Shown: positions 15,601-26,269 of the stretch, one piece after another | Position numbering within the stretch: the first letter of the stretch is position 1 | How the letters are laid out: every line of letters begins with the position of its first letter | Assembly (NCBI GenBank): GCA_036971475.1 | Contig: JBAIZL010000003.1 | Span: forward strand, 104,378,733 to 104,442,732 | Direction: 5' to 3' | Length of the DNA stretch: 64,000 nt | Source: Prosapia bicincta | Taxonomy: Eukaryota; Arthropoda; Insecta; Hemiptera; Cercopidae | Translations under genes and position numbers: made by a program | Notes under the pieces: model-generated | Told to the model about the DNA's origin: nothing | Database searches by the model: none | The model's input: only the letters and a program-made list of their open reading frames with translations

Positions 15601-16349
15601 TGTCAAGCACTTTTATTTAACAAGGGATATGTTATTGTAGGCCTAAAGACGATAACGTATCCCTTATTGGAGCGTTGGTTGTTTAAATTAATAGTTGTAG
15701 GTGACGCATGTCGAGCACTTCTATTTAAAAAGGGATATGTTATTGTAGGCCTGAACACGATAACGTATCCCTTATTGGAGCGTTGGCTGTATAAATAAAG
15801 AGTTGTAGGTGACTTGAAGGTCAAGCACTTTTATTTAACAAGGGATATGTTATTGTAGGCATGAAGACGATAACGTATCCCTTACTGGAGCGTTGGCTGT
15901 ATAAATAAATAGTAGTAGGTGACTTGCATGTCAAGCACTTTTATTTAACAAGGGATATGTTATTGTAGGCTTGAAGACGATAACGTATCCCTTACTGGAG
16001 CGTTGGCTGTATAAATAAAGAGTTGTAGGTGACTTGAAGGTCAAGCACTTTTATTTAACAAGGGATATTTTATTGTAGGCATGAAGACGATAACGTATCC
16101 CTTACTGGAGCGTTGGCTGTATAAATAAATAGTAGTAGGTGACTTGCATGTCAAGCACTTTTATTTAACAAGGGATATGTTATTGTAGGCTTGAAGACGA
16201 TAACGTATCCCTTACTGGAGCGTTGGCTGTATAAATAAATAGTAGTAGGTGACTTGCATGTCAAGCACTTTTATTTAACAAGGGATATGTTATTGTAGGC
16301 TTGAAGACGATAACGTATCCCTTATTGGAGCGTTGGCTGTATAAATAAA
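9676..16349. repeat. Higher-order satellite block, copy 2
   Basis: Near-identical repeat of 1-6675. The two copies diverge at ATAAATAAATAG (copy 1) versus ATAAATAAAGAG (copy 2). From 16350 to 20126 the array continues with related monomers in a different order, including a late run of ATAAATAAAGTG units near the array edge (19530-19990). Confidence 0.9.
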
Positions 16350-19300
16350 GAGTTGTAGGTGACTTGAAGGTCAAGCACTTTTATTTAACAAGGGATATGT
16401 TATTGTAGGCATGAAGACGATAACGTATCCCTTACTGGAGCGTTGGCTGTATAAATAAATAGTAGTAGGTGACTTGCATGTGAAGCACATTTATTTAACA
16501 AGGGATATGTTATTGTAGGCTTGAAGACGATAACGTATCCCTTATTGGAGCGTTGGCTGTATAAGTAAATAGTAGTGGGTGACTTGCATGTCAAGCACTT
16601 TTATTTAACAAGGGATATGTTATTGTAGGCTTGAAGACGATAACGTATCCCTTATTAGGGCGTTGGCTGTATAAGTAAATAGTAGTGGGTGACTTGCATG
16701 TCAAGCACTTTTATTTAACAAGGGATATGTTATTGTAGGCTTGAAGACGATAACGTATCCCTTATTGGAGCGTTGGCTGTATAAATAAAGAGTTGTAGGT
16801 GACTTGAAGGTCAATCACTTTTATTTAACAAGGGATATGTTATTGTAGGCATGAAGACGATAACGTATCCCTTACTGGAGCGTTGGCTGTATAAATAAAT
16901 AGTAGTAGGTGACTTGCATGTCAAGCACTTTTATTTAACAAGGGATATGTTATTGTAGGCTTGAAGACGATAACGTATCCCTTATTGGAGCGTTGGCTGT
17001 ATAAATAAAGAGTTGTAGGTGTCTTGAAGGTCAAGCACTTTTATTTAACAAGGGATATGTTATTGTAGGCATGAAGACGATAACGTATCCCTTACTGGAG
17101 CGTTGGCTGTATAAATAAATAGTAGTAGGTGACTTGCATGTCAAGCACTTTTATTTAACAAGGGATATGTTATTGTAGGCTTGAAGACGATAACGTATCC
17201 CTTACTGGAGCGTTGGCTGTATAAATAAATAGTAGTAGGTGACTTGCATGTCAAGCACTTTTATTTAACAAGGGATATGTTATTGTAGGCATGAAGACGA
17301 TATCGTATCCCTTACTGGAGCGTTGGCTGTATAAGTAAATAGTAGAGGGTGACTTGCATGTCAATCACTTTTATTTAACAAGGGATATGTTATTGTAGGC
17401 TTGAAGACGATAACGTATCCCTTATTGGAGCGTTGGCTGTATAAATAAAGAGTTGTAGGTGACTTGAAGGTCAAGCACTTTTATTTAACAAGGGATATGT
17501 TATTGTAGGCATGAAGACGATAACGTATCCCTTACTGGAGCGTTTACTGTATAAATAAATAGTAGTAGGTGACTTGCATGTCAAGCACTTTTATTTAACA
17601 AGGGATATGTTATTGTAGGCTTGAAGACGATAACGTATCCCTTATTGGAGCGTTGGTTGTTTAAATTAATAGTTGTAGGTGACTTGCATGTCGAGCACTT
17701 CTATTTAACAAGGGATATGTTATTGTAGGCCTAAAGACGATAACGTATCCCTTATTGGAGCGTTGGTTGTTTAAATTAATAGTTGTAGGTGACTTGCATG
17801 TCAAGCACTTATATTTACCAAGGGATATGTTATTGTAGGCCTGAAGACGATAACGTATCCCTTATTAGGGCGTTGGCTGTATAAATAGATAGTAGTAGGT
17901 GACTTGCATGTCAAGCACTTTTATTTAACAAGGGATATGTTATTGTAGGCATGAAGACGATAACGTATCCCTTACTGGAGCGTTGGCTGTATAAGTAAAT
18001 AGTAGTGGGTGACTTGCATGTCAAGCACTTTTATTTAACAAGGGATATGTTATTGTAGGCCTAAAGACGATAACGTATCCCTTACTGGAGCGTTGGCTGT
18101 ATAAATAAATAGTAGTAGGTGACTTGCATGTCAAGCACTTTTATTTAACAAGGCATATGTTATTGTAGGCTTGAAGACGATAACGTATCCCTTATTGGAG
18201 CGTTGGCTGTATAAATAAAGAGTTGTAGGTGACTTGCATGTCAAGCACTTTTATTTAACAAGGGATGTGTTATTGTAGGCCTGAATACGATAACGTATCC
18301 CTTATTGGAGCGTTGGCTGTATAAATAAATAGTTGTAGGCAACTTGCATGTCTAGTACTTTTATTTAACAAGGGGTATGTTATTGTAGGCCTGAAGATGA
18401 TTACGTATCCCTTATTGCAGCGTTGGCTGTATAAATATATAGTAGTAGGTGACTTGCATGTCAAGCACTTATATTTACCAAGGGATATGTTATTGTAGGC
18501 CTGAAGACGATAACGTATCCCTTATCAGGGCGTTGGCTGTATAAATAGATAGTAGTAGGTGACTTGCATGTCAAGCACCTTTATTTAACAAGGGATATGT
18601 TATTGTAGGCCTAAAGACGATAACGTATCCCTTATTGGAGCGTTGGTTGTTTAAATTAATAGTTGTAGGTGACTTGCATGTCAAGCACTTTTATTTAACA
18701 AGGGATGTGTTATTGTAGGCCTGAAGACGATAACGTATCCCTTATTGGAGCGTTGGCTGTATAAATAAAGAGTTGTAGGTGACTTGCATGTCAAGCACTT
18801 TTATTTAACAAGGGATGTGTTATTGTAGGCCTGAATACGATAACGTATCCCTTATTGGAGCGTTGGCTGTATAAATAAATAGTTGTAGGCAACTTGCATG
18901 TCTAGTACTTTTATTTAACAAGGGGTATGTTATTGTAGGCCTGAAGATGATTACGTATCCCTTATTGCAGCGTTGGCTGTATAAAAATATAGTAGTAGGT
19001 GAATTGCATGTCAAGCACTTATATTTACCAAGGGATATGTTATTGTAGGCCTGAAGACGATAACGTATCCCTTATTAGGGCGTTGGCTGTATAAATAGAT
19101 AGTAGTAGGTGACTTGCATGTCAAGTACTTTTATTTAACAAGGGATATGTTATTGTAGGCCTAAAGACGATAACGTATCCCTTATTGGAGCGTTGGTTGT
19201 TTAAATTAATAGTAGTAGGTGACTTGCATGTCGAGCACTTCTATTTAACAAGGCATATGTTATTGTAGGCCTGAAGACGATAACGTATCCCTTATTGGAG

Positions 19301-20271
19301 CGTTGGCTGTATAAATAAAGAGTTGTAGGTGACTTGCATGTCAAGCACTTTTATTTAACAAGGGATGTGTTATTGTAGGCCTGAATACGATAACGTATCC
19401 CTTATTGGAGCGTTGGCTGTATAAATAAAGAGTTGTAGGTGACTTGCATGTCAAGCACTTTTATTTAACAAGGGATGTGTTATTGTAGGCCTGAATACGA
19501 TAACGTATCCTTTATTGGAGCGTTGGCTGTATAAATAAAGTGTTGTAGGTGACTTGCATGTCAAGCACTTTTATTTAACAAGGGATGTGTTATTGTAGGC
19601 CTGAAGACGATAACGTATCCCTTATTGGAGCGTTGGCTGTATAAATAAAGAGTTGTAGGTGACTTGCATGTCAAGCACTTTTATTTAACAAGGGATGTGT
19701 TATTGTAGGCCTGAATACGATAACGTATCCCTTATTGGAGCGTTGGCTGTATAAATAAAGTGTTGTAGGTGACTTGCATGTCTAGCACTTTTATTTACCA
19801 AGGGATATGTTATTGTAGGCTTGAAGACGATAACGTATCCCTTATTGGAGCGTTGGCTGTATAAATAAAGTGTTGTAGGTGACTTGCATGTCAAGCACTT
19901 TTATTTAACAAGGGATATGTTATTGTAGGCTTGAAGACGATAACGTATCCCTTGTTGGAGCGTTGGCTGTATAAATAAAGTGTTGTAGGTGACTTGCATG
20001 TCAAGCACTTTTATTTAACAAGGGATATGTTATTGTAGGCCTGAATATGATAATGTATCCCTTATTGGAGCGTTGGCTGTATAAATAAATAGTTGACGTG
20101 CATGTCAAGCATTTTTATTTAACAAGCATCGCTTATGGTTGCATCATATAAAATGACTCTGATAATTGAAAGTATGAGATAGAAACTAGTAATCTAATAT
20201 CAAGGTAGAGATGATTGAGTTGAGAGAAAAAAGCTTTATTATAAATTTAATTATCTTAATAAATGTTTTAG

Positions 20272-20422
20272 AATTTGGACTCATTGGTGGAATTACCTGC
20301 TGGATGTGGAGAACAGAGTATTGTGCAATTAGCATGCAACGTCTTTGTAGTCAGGTATATAGATAACATGGCACTTAATCTATCTACACTGCGAAGTAAA
20401 GCTTTGGAGAATATACATAAAG
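20272..20422 (+). CDS. TEP/alpha-2-macroglobulin-like protein, thioester exon
   Basis: First visible exon of a thioester-containing protein, a secreted or surface immune and protease-trapping protein of the A2M/C3/CD109 superfamily. It reads NLDSLVELPAGCGEQ and continues for 50 codons plus one base. GCGEQ is the signature in which Cys and Gln form the internal thioester that links covalently to targets. The Asn-Leu start after TTTTAG matches the usual exon context of the family (NLxxLxxxPxGCGEQ). The donor is AAAG|GTTAAG, phase 1. No exon is seen upstream; the satellite array ends only 145 bp before the acceptor, so the N-terminal macroglobulin domains must lie more than 20 kb away, or the gene is truncated. 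Splice sites and frame are intact in all seven exons, which argues for a live gene. Confidence 0.9.
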
Positions 20423-21888
20423 GTTAAGCTCTTCTATAAAAAGACATTGTAAACATTTTATAATTATTATTGTTGTTTATTGTGTGGTTCTGGTTATACC
20501 TTTAACTGAATGTCCAAGTTATTCTTCAGTCAATGTCCTCATCAGCCTGATTCTATATTTTCTTGCAGGATAACTGATGTCTCTTTCTTAATCCATCAAA
20601 TCTACACTCTTGGATTGAGCAAGAGATTAGCACAACAATACACACACACACACACAAGCACACAGCATCTAAATATAAATTTATATGTTACACTTGTCTA
20701 CACTTGTATTTACATTTTGATTATAGAGGAAGGATGTTAAATTGAAAAAAAAAGTAAGTAGTACTATAGGCAAGTGTAACATGTCAATATATGTTCCAGT
20801 GTCTTAGTGTAGTAATGGTAGTTCAAATGAAGATAGAATCAAATAATAATTTTAATATTTTGTAATTTAAGGTAGTTTGTTAATTTTTTATTTGCTGTTT
20901 TTATATTTACTAGCCTTTCTTAGTTAATAAATGAAAGTAACAACAAATCACAAGATTGGTAGCATAAAAGTAACTAATATAATACTACAACCAAATTGTT
21001 ATATGTTTCAAAACCGAACAATAAATACAAATTTTTGATTGAAGTAAAACCACAGCAGGTCATCATGAATGTGTCAGATACATCAGGATTGCAGCCATTT
21101 TCTTGATTTAATCTAAAGTCTGGAATTAGTTTCCCTTTAATGTGAATTTTCCTTCGGAAACATGTGAATGTCATATGGTTTGATGTTATCTGGGAACCAC
21201 TTCTATTGAAAGAGCGTAGTGGCATACATAACTTATTAAATTGTTTATATAATATAAATGTTTCCATGTGATAACACATTACCAATAATACTCCTGAAAA
21301 TTCTCAAACACTTATTCTCCAATTTTAAAAGGAATTTCAGTTTAATAAGTTGCTAAATTTAAATGTTGACTTTTCTTGGAGCAAAACAGTTTCATAGATT
21401 ACTGGAATCGTTGTTCAGTTTGACACTAGCAAATTTCAGTTTGACTAATCTGTTTCTGGAAAAACAAAAGTCTCATTTCAAATGTCCACATTAAATTAAT
21501 CAAATAAACTATACATCCTTTCTATTAACCAGCTAAACATTTAGCCCCAGCCTTAACTATTTAGTCTTATTCAATAACCGCACATCCTATAGTACGAAAG
21601 AAGACTTTAAGTTCTTTCTGAGTTTTTCAATAAGTTAACATTAAAATCAATGATTTTCAATAATTCATTAAATTGATATAAAAAATAGATATAATTAAAA
21701 ATTCTAATTGATGAGATAAAAATTAATACAATTTTGCAGAAATTTGTTCACTATTATAAATATAAGATATTTATGTTTCTATACACAGCCAAGTGTTTGA
21801 CCCCATGATAAAATTGTGGAATTTAGATTTATTTAATAAACTATTTCAATTTTAGAAAAATCATTTGAACATACGCAATTGTTTTTAG
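20423..21888 (+). other. TEP intron after thioester exon
   Basis: Intron of 1,466 bp with GT-AG ends. It holds a (CA)n stretch at about 20640-20658 and a short trace of a PLE end at 20748-20782. A minus-strand open frame at 20974-21285 was not recognised. The rest is AT-rich sequence in which nothing else was seen. Confidence 0.8.
20748..20782 (+). mobile_element. PLE 3'-terminal fragment
   Basis: The short stretch AAGTAAGTAGTACTATAGG then CAAGTGTAACAT matches the sequence just after the PLE ends near 43080-43110 (GGTAAGTACTGCTATAGG) and 63735-63760. It is probably a remnant or a very short insertion of the same family. Confidence 0.5.
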
Positions 21889-22130
21889 GCTACCAGGGAA
21901 TAATGAAATTCAAGCATTCTTCCGATAGAGGTTTTTCTGCTTTTGGTGACAAGGATCCTACCCCTTCAATGTGGCTTACTGCTTTTGCCATTAAAACTTT
22001 AGAGGGAGCCAGAGATTTAACCTTCATTGATAAGAATATGATAAATGCTAGTTTGCAGTGGATAACAAGATCTCAGCTAGAGAATGGTTGTTTTCCAAAG
22101 ATTGGTGAAGTATTTCATGGGTCAATGCAG
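21889..22130 (+). CDS. TEP thioester-domain exon 2
   Basis: This exon joins the previous one through a split Gly codon (G|GC) to give HKGYQGIMKF, a common TEP junction. It contains FSAFGDKDPTPSMWLTAF, matching the family pattern SAFGxxDxxGSxWLTAFV, and ends GEVFHGSMQ. By alignment with complement C3 and C4B, the His of VFH falls at the position of the His that assists attack of the thioester by hydroxyl groups. The exon adds 81 residues including the split codon, and the donor is CAG|GTATTG in phase 0. The frame is open throughout. Confidence 0.92.
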
Positions 22131-22337
22131 GTATTGCTTCAATGGTGTTTATGCTAAATATTATGTTTTTTATAAAATTGTCTTTTATCATGGATCCTAT
22201 GCAAGTATTTCATTAGCTTTTGAAGAGCTCAGTATGGTCGTTCCCTTATTTCTTTCTTGTTTTAAAAATTGTAGTAAGTAGACATTTGTCTATAACCCTA
22301 ATAGAGTCATCTATGTGACTCACAGTATTAAACAATA

Positions 22338-22560
22338 CACTGACCTATTGTGAAACGCGTTGTAACACAATATTTCGTTGTAAGATTTTTTAAAATAATT
22401 TTTTAAGGAATTTATGTGTTGAATATTGCAGTTATCTGTTATATAATTAATAAAGTGACCTGCAAAGTCAAGAGCATTCCTAAATTGAACTTGAGAATAG
22501 TGCATTCAATAAATTTACCAATTGTTTTAAAATAATGTAAATCAAATTTCAATGTACAAA
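22338..22560 (+). repeat. Dispersed repeat, copy 1, PLE-like start
   Basis: It begins with a possible PLE-end motif: ACAATA paired with TATTGT followed by GAAACGCGTTG. It continues through AAGGAATTTATGTGTTGAATA, TTGCAG and GTGACCTGCAAAGTC. The same order of words recurs, diverged, at 23265-23440. Function unknown; probably an old mobile element. Confidence 0.5.
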
Positions 22561-23264
22561 ATTTACATAAAAGATGAAAGGAAAAAAGAAAATACATTTA
22601 GAAACGTTTAGGCTGTTTTAGATCTGGTTTTTATATTTGTTTAACTTGTTAAAAATGTATACAAATATTTTCACTATTTTAGCATTTATGGCATTGACAT
22701 ATGATATCCACAAAGAGATAGCTTCTATATAAAATACAATACATTTCAAATTAATTTATCTAACAGTTGAAAATTTGTTATTGCATCCCACGGATTAATC
22801 ATAATTTCCTGCATTATTAAAATATGAAAACTTATACTATTTTGCCGTCCCGAGTTAAATTTTGAAAGTTAAATTTTCATTTCACATTACCTTACATAAA
22901 ATTAATAACTTATCTGAAACTGGAATTTTGTTGTACAGCATGGCTCCTGGATTAAGGTCTTGCCATTATTCATTTTGGATACGTGTTGGCTAGGGTGCTC
23001 GTCAGATATCAGTGTTTTTAAAATAAATAAAGGAAACTTTTAAATACTTCTTTTAGATACAGCTTATAACAAAAATTTCCGTCCTTTCGCCAGAATCTCA
23101 TCTGGCTTTGACAAGGTGAATCCAACAACAGTTGAAGTGCATATACATAGATACTGGGAGAAACAGAGAAAATTTTAGGGACTGTTACTAATGTGATAAT
23201 AATGAAAAAAAGTTCATATAAATATAGGACTGGAAATGCTGAATTAATGAGTTATAGCTGTTGA

Positions 23265-23440
23265 AAGATTGTAACGTTATTTTTTAGATTAATTCTTAAG
23301 GAATTATGTGATGTTAAATATTGCAGTAGTTTTGTTACATAATTAATTAGTTGACCTGCAATGTCGAATGTTTAATTGAAAATAAGAATGATGTGTTCAA
23401 TAAATAATTTAAACGACAAATATTAATTTAAATAAATCAA
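23265..23440 (+). repeat. Dispersed repeat, copy 2
   Basis: Diverged copy of 22375-22560 sharing AAGGAATTATGTGATG, ATATTGCAGT, TTGACCTGCAATGTC, TGTTCAATAAAT and AATAAATCAAATTT in the same order, with small indels. Confidence 0.55.
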
Positions 23441-24272
23441 ATTTTACTTCACCAAAAGGAATATGAAAATACAAATAAAATTTATACTTGAAATGTTACG
23501 CTACTTATGATTTTACAAAGATTTACATATTTAATCTATAAGAACTTTATACGTGAACAAAATCTATGGCATGGCGCATTACATCCATTCGAGATCGCTT
23601 TGCGTATTTAAGATACATTTCATTTTGTCTATTCGACTTTAAAATAATGTTACTACATTGCACTAATGAATTTTACACTTTCCCTATATTAAACAGAAAA
23701 CTGGCATTGTCATGCCATGAATGGTTAAAGTTAATGTTAAATGTTATCCTTTTTATCACATTATGTTTTAAAGTTACTACAGCTGTATTTTAACCAAGCT
23801 GATGTAGCAAACATTGTTCCGGTACTGATCTCGCAATTCTGCTTGTTGTATTGGCCCTCTCGATATTTGAAATCTTGCCCAGCGGCGTGTCTTAAGGCAG
23901 CAACATTTCTTCTAATAAAAAATTAATTTTAATTAAACTTTAATACATGTAAAACAAAAGGCATCCCTCGCTCTTCGCATTTCAATAAGGTCCATCTTGG
24001 CACGAAAGAGAACGACACGATCTCAGACAACCACGCGAGTATCTTTACTTCCGTGCACCCGTGCTGCGCATATAACAATTCCAGTTTTTCAACATAGATC
24101 TCAGGCTCACCCATGGACTTTAATTTATAATTTACAATTTAAAAAAAAATTTTATTTTACATTTTAAAATTAATATCACGTTTGTTTTCTGAATCTGTTT
24201 TTAATATGTAACATTACGTAATATAATGTTACAAGATATCATCTAGATTTCAGTTTCTACATTACAGTTAAA

Positions 24273-24507
24273 CTATTCTTGAATTTTATAGTCCATTACG
24301 ATCGGTTGAATCTTATTAATTACTTAAACAATAGTTAATGACTATCCGAACTTCATCAGTGACTTCTCATCAGAGAAGATCGATCGGCACATAGCGATCG
24401 AAAATGTTCTGTCTCAGTAAGTTTTAACAAATTTACTAAATTCAAAGTTCGGATAGTCATAAACTATTGTTTAAGTGATTAATTAAACTATAGTAAAATT
24501 CATAGAG
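24273..24507 (+). mobile_element. PLE terminal inverted repeat remnant
   Basis: Two arms in inverted orientation (about 24318-24352 and 24447-24486) share ACTATCCGAACTT and AAACAATAGTT. The core, GGCACATAGCGATCGAAAA then CTGTCTCAGTAAG, is the same terminal sequence as in the composite PLE elements at 57.6-58.8 and 59.9-61.1 kb. No coding sequence is left. Confidence 0.7.
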
Positions 24508-26269
24508 CGTTAATTGAAGTGTACAATGTAGAAGAATTTATGTCAAATGAACTGACAAATTGAATGAAACAGGTCCAAGACCAGCTAGTGTATTTTTTTG
24601 TTGTAAATTTGTAACACATTTTAGATGGTGTTACATATTAAAAAAGAAAATTTCAGAAAACGAACGAGAATGTATTCAAAATGTAACAATAATAGAACTA
24701 GATCAAAAAAATTATGATTTGTTAGAAATAAATCAAATCTCTGGTTGGTAGTGGCATGTGTAGGAAGAGTTTGAAACTAAGATTTAAGTAATATGCGCAC
24801 ATAGATGCGCGGTAACTAGGACGCCTGCTTGCGACCGATAATTTAACTTCCTCGTAACCAAGATGTAGGAACAGAAACATGTCTTGTAGTGCGAGGAGCG
24901 TGGAAATGTTTTGTTTTAAATTTTTAATGTAGTAGTCATTTTTTTATTTCTCGTAATCAGAATATAGAAGACAGCGCACGTCGCCAAGAACGAAGATGGA
25001 ACGCTGAGTTACTGAAACCTTTTTCAAAATGTTGTGAGAATTTTTCCAATAGAGGGATGCAAGGCTACACCTTGTTATAACAGCTAAGTGAACAAATTCA
25101 AACTTTGGTGAACTATCACAAAATTTAAATGCTTAAACAGTTTAGTACAAATTAATATACTTTAAATTTTTCAATGCGTACATACATGTAATTTATGCAT
25201 TATTTGGTGCATTTGTATTCAGTTTAAATTGTAAGAATTAATTATGAAAAGAGCCAGCAAGCAAACTCGAAAACAGAGTCATTTCAGATTTGTTAATATG
25301 TAAATTTCCTCATAAGTAAATTGTTAAATGTTCACAAATCAGTAACTAACACAATGTTTCAGAAATATGTATTTTGGTTTGTAATTTTATAATTTTTTGC
25401 TAAATAAAATAGGTTTGATTTGTTTTAATTGAAGATTAAGAGAGCAATTATTTAACGAGCACACAAGTGCCATACATCTTAATTTAATAAGACTTTAAAT
25501 AAGAATTTACTAAGACTCTGCTAGTTTAAATGGTTTAACTTTGTATTTTAAAACATTCAATACTTATTTCACAAGTAACCTAGTTCTACCTTCAAGATAT
25601 GAAGAGCGTTACAGAGAGACAGTAATTTGCCTGACCTGTGACGTAGAACTAGAGTCCTGGTAAGTAAAAATTAACTATGTTGGTAATAAGCAGAATCACA
25701 TTTCAAATAAAGGTAAAACTTACCGAGGTAAAAAGGGCTAGACACGTTACACATTTTATTTATTTTTTTTACATAAATCTAAATATTAGATGCATTGCTG
25801 AAATAAAATGTGGCTGGTACCAATTCACTCTGTGTGGTTAAAAGTTTACAAAATCAATTTTAGTTGGGTTAGTTAAAGAAGGAGATTGAGGGGCCTAAAT
25901 GGGTTTTTTCACAATTTGTCCTCTTTAACTCTTTTATAAGATACTAGTAGCCCTAGTACACATTTGTCCTAGTATCTTTCATAAGATACTAAACAGGGCT
26001 GTTGGTATTTGACTAGTAAAAAGGAAGGATGTTTCCATTTGGAAGGATATATAAATTTATTGGGTTGAGATAGATAGAAAATGGTGTAATTCTGGCAGAT
26101 TGTCTTCACTTAAACTGAAGCTCCCTTTTTTAAACTATACATTAAATATACTTAAAACTATGTGACCTAAAATTGCAAGCATGACTTAACAATCCAATTA
26201 TAATTATAATTTGCTTATGACTAACTGAAAAATAATCTATGCTAGAATACAAAATGGCTTAGGTTAATT

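Larger units (their letters stand above)
1..20126. repeat. 110-bp satellite array with higher-order repeats
   Basis: The whole stretch is a head-to-tail array of a 110-bp monomer, about 183 copies, running off the left edge of the window. It stops at 20126, where the monomer breaks into unique sequence. Each monomer holds an imperfect inverted repeat, a TATAAATAAATAG stretch and the segment GTGACTTGCATGTCAAGC. Monomers differ by small signature substitutions (for example CCTGAAGACG, CTTGAAGACG, CATGAAGACG; TTATTGG or TTACTGG; AGTAGTAGG or AGAGTTGTAGG), and these define higher-order blocks. A two-monomer (220-bp) alternation is visible around 4490-6660. Because 110 is not a multiple of 3, the short reading frames that recur on the minus strand shift with each unit and look like by-products. 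No gene is seen in the array. Confidence 0.97.

Noticed and set aside
1008..19894. Repeated minus-strand 60-73 codon frames (MTCKSPTTIYLYSQ...) across the satellite
   Set aside because: They repeat with the 110-bp monomer, change frame between units and show no domain; they are by-products of the array.
1..20126. Hammerhead ribozyme in the satellite monomer (CTGAAGA resembles CUGANGA)
   Set aside because: No GAAA strand follows at a suitable distance, and the CTGAAGA word varies freely (CTGAACA, TTGAAGA, ATGAAGA) between monomers.
1..20126. CRISPR array
   Set aside because: The repeats are contiguous 110-bp monomers without unique spacers, in a eukaryotic context.
20974..21285. 103-codon minus-strand frame in the first TEP intron
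   Set aside because: No recognisable domain, no splice or start context, and opposite to the gene; kept only as a note.
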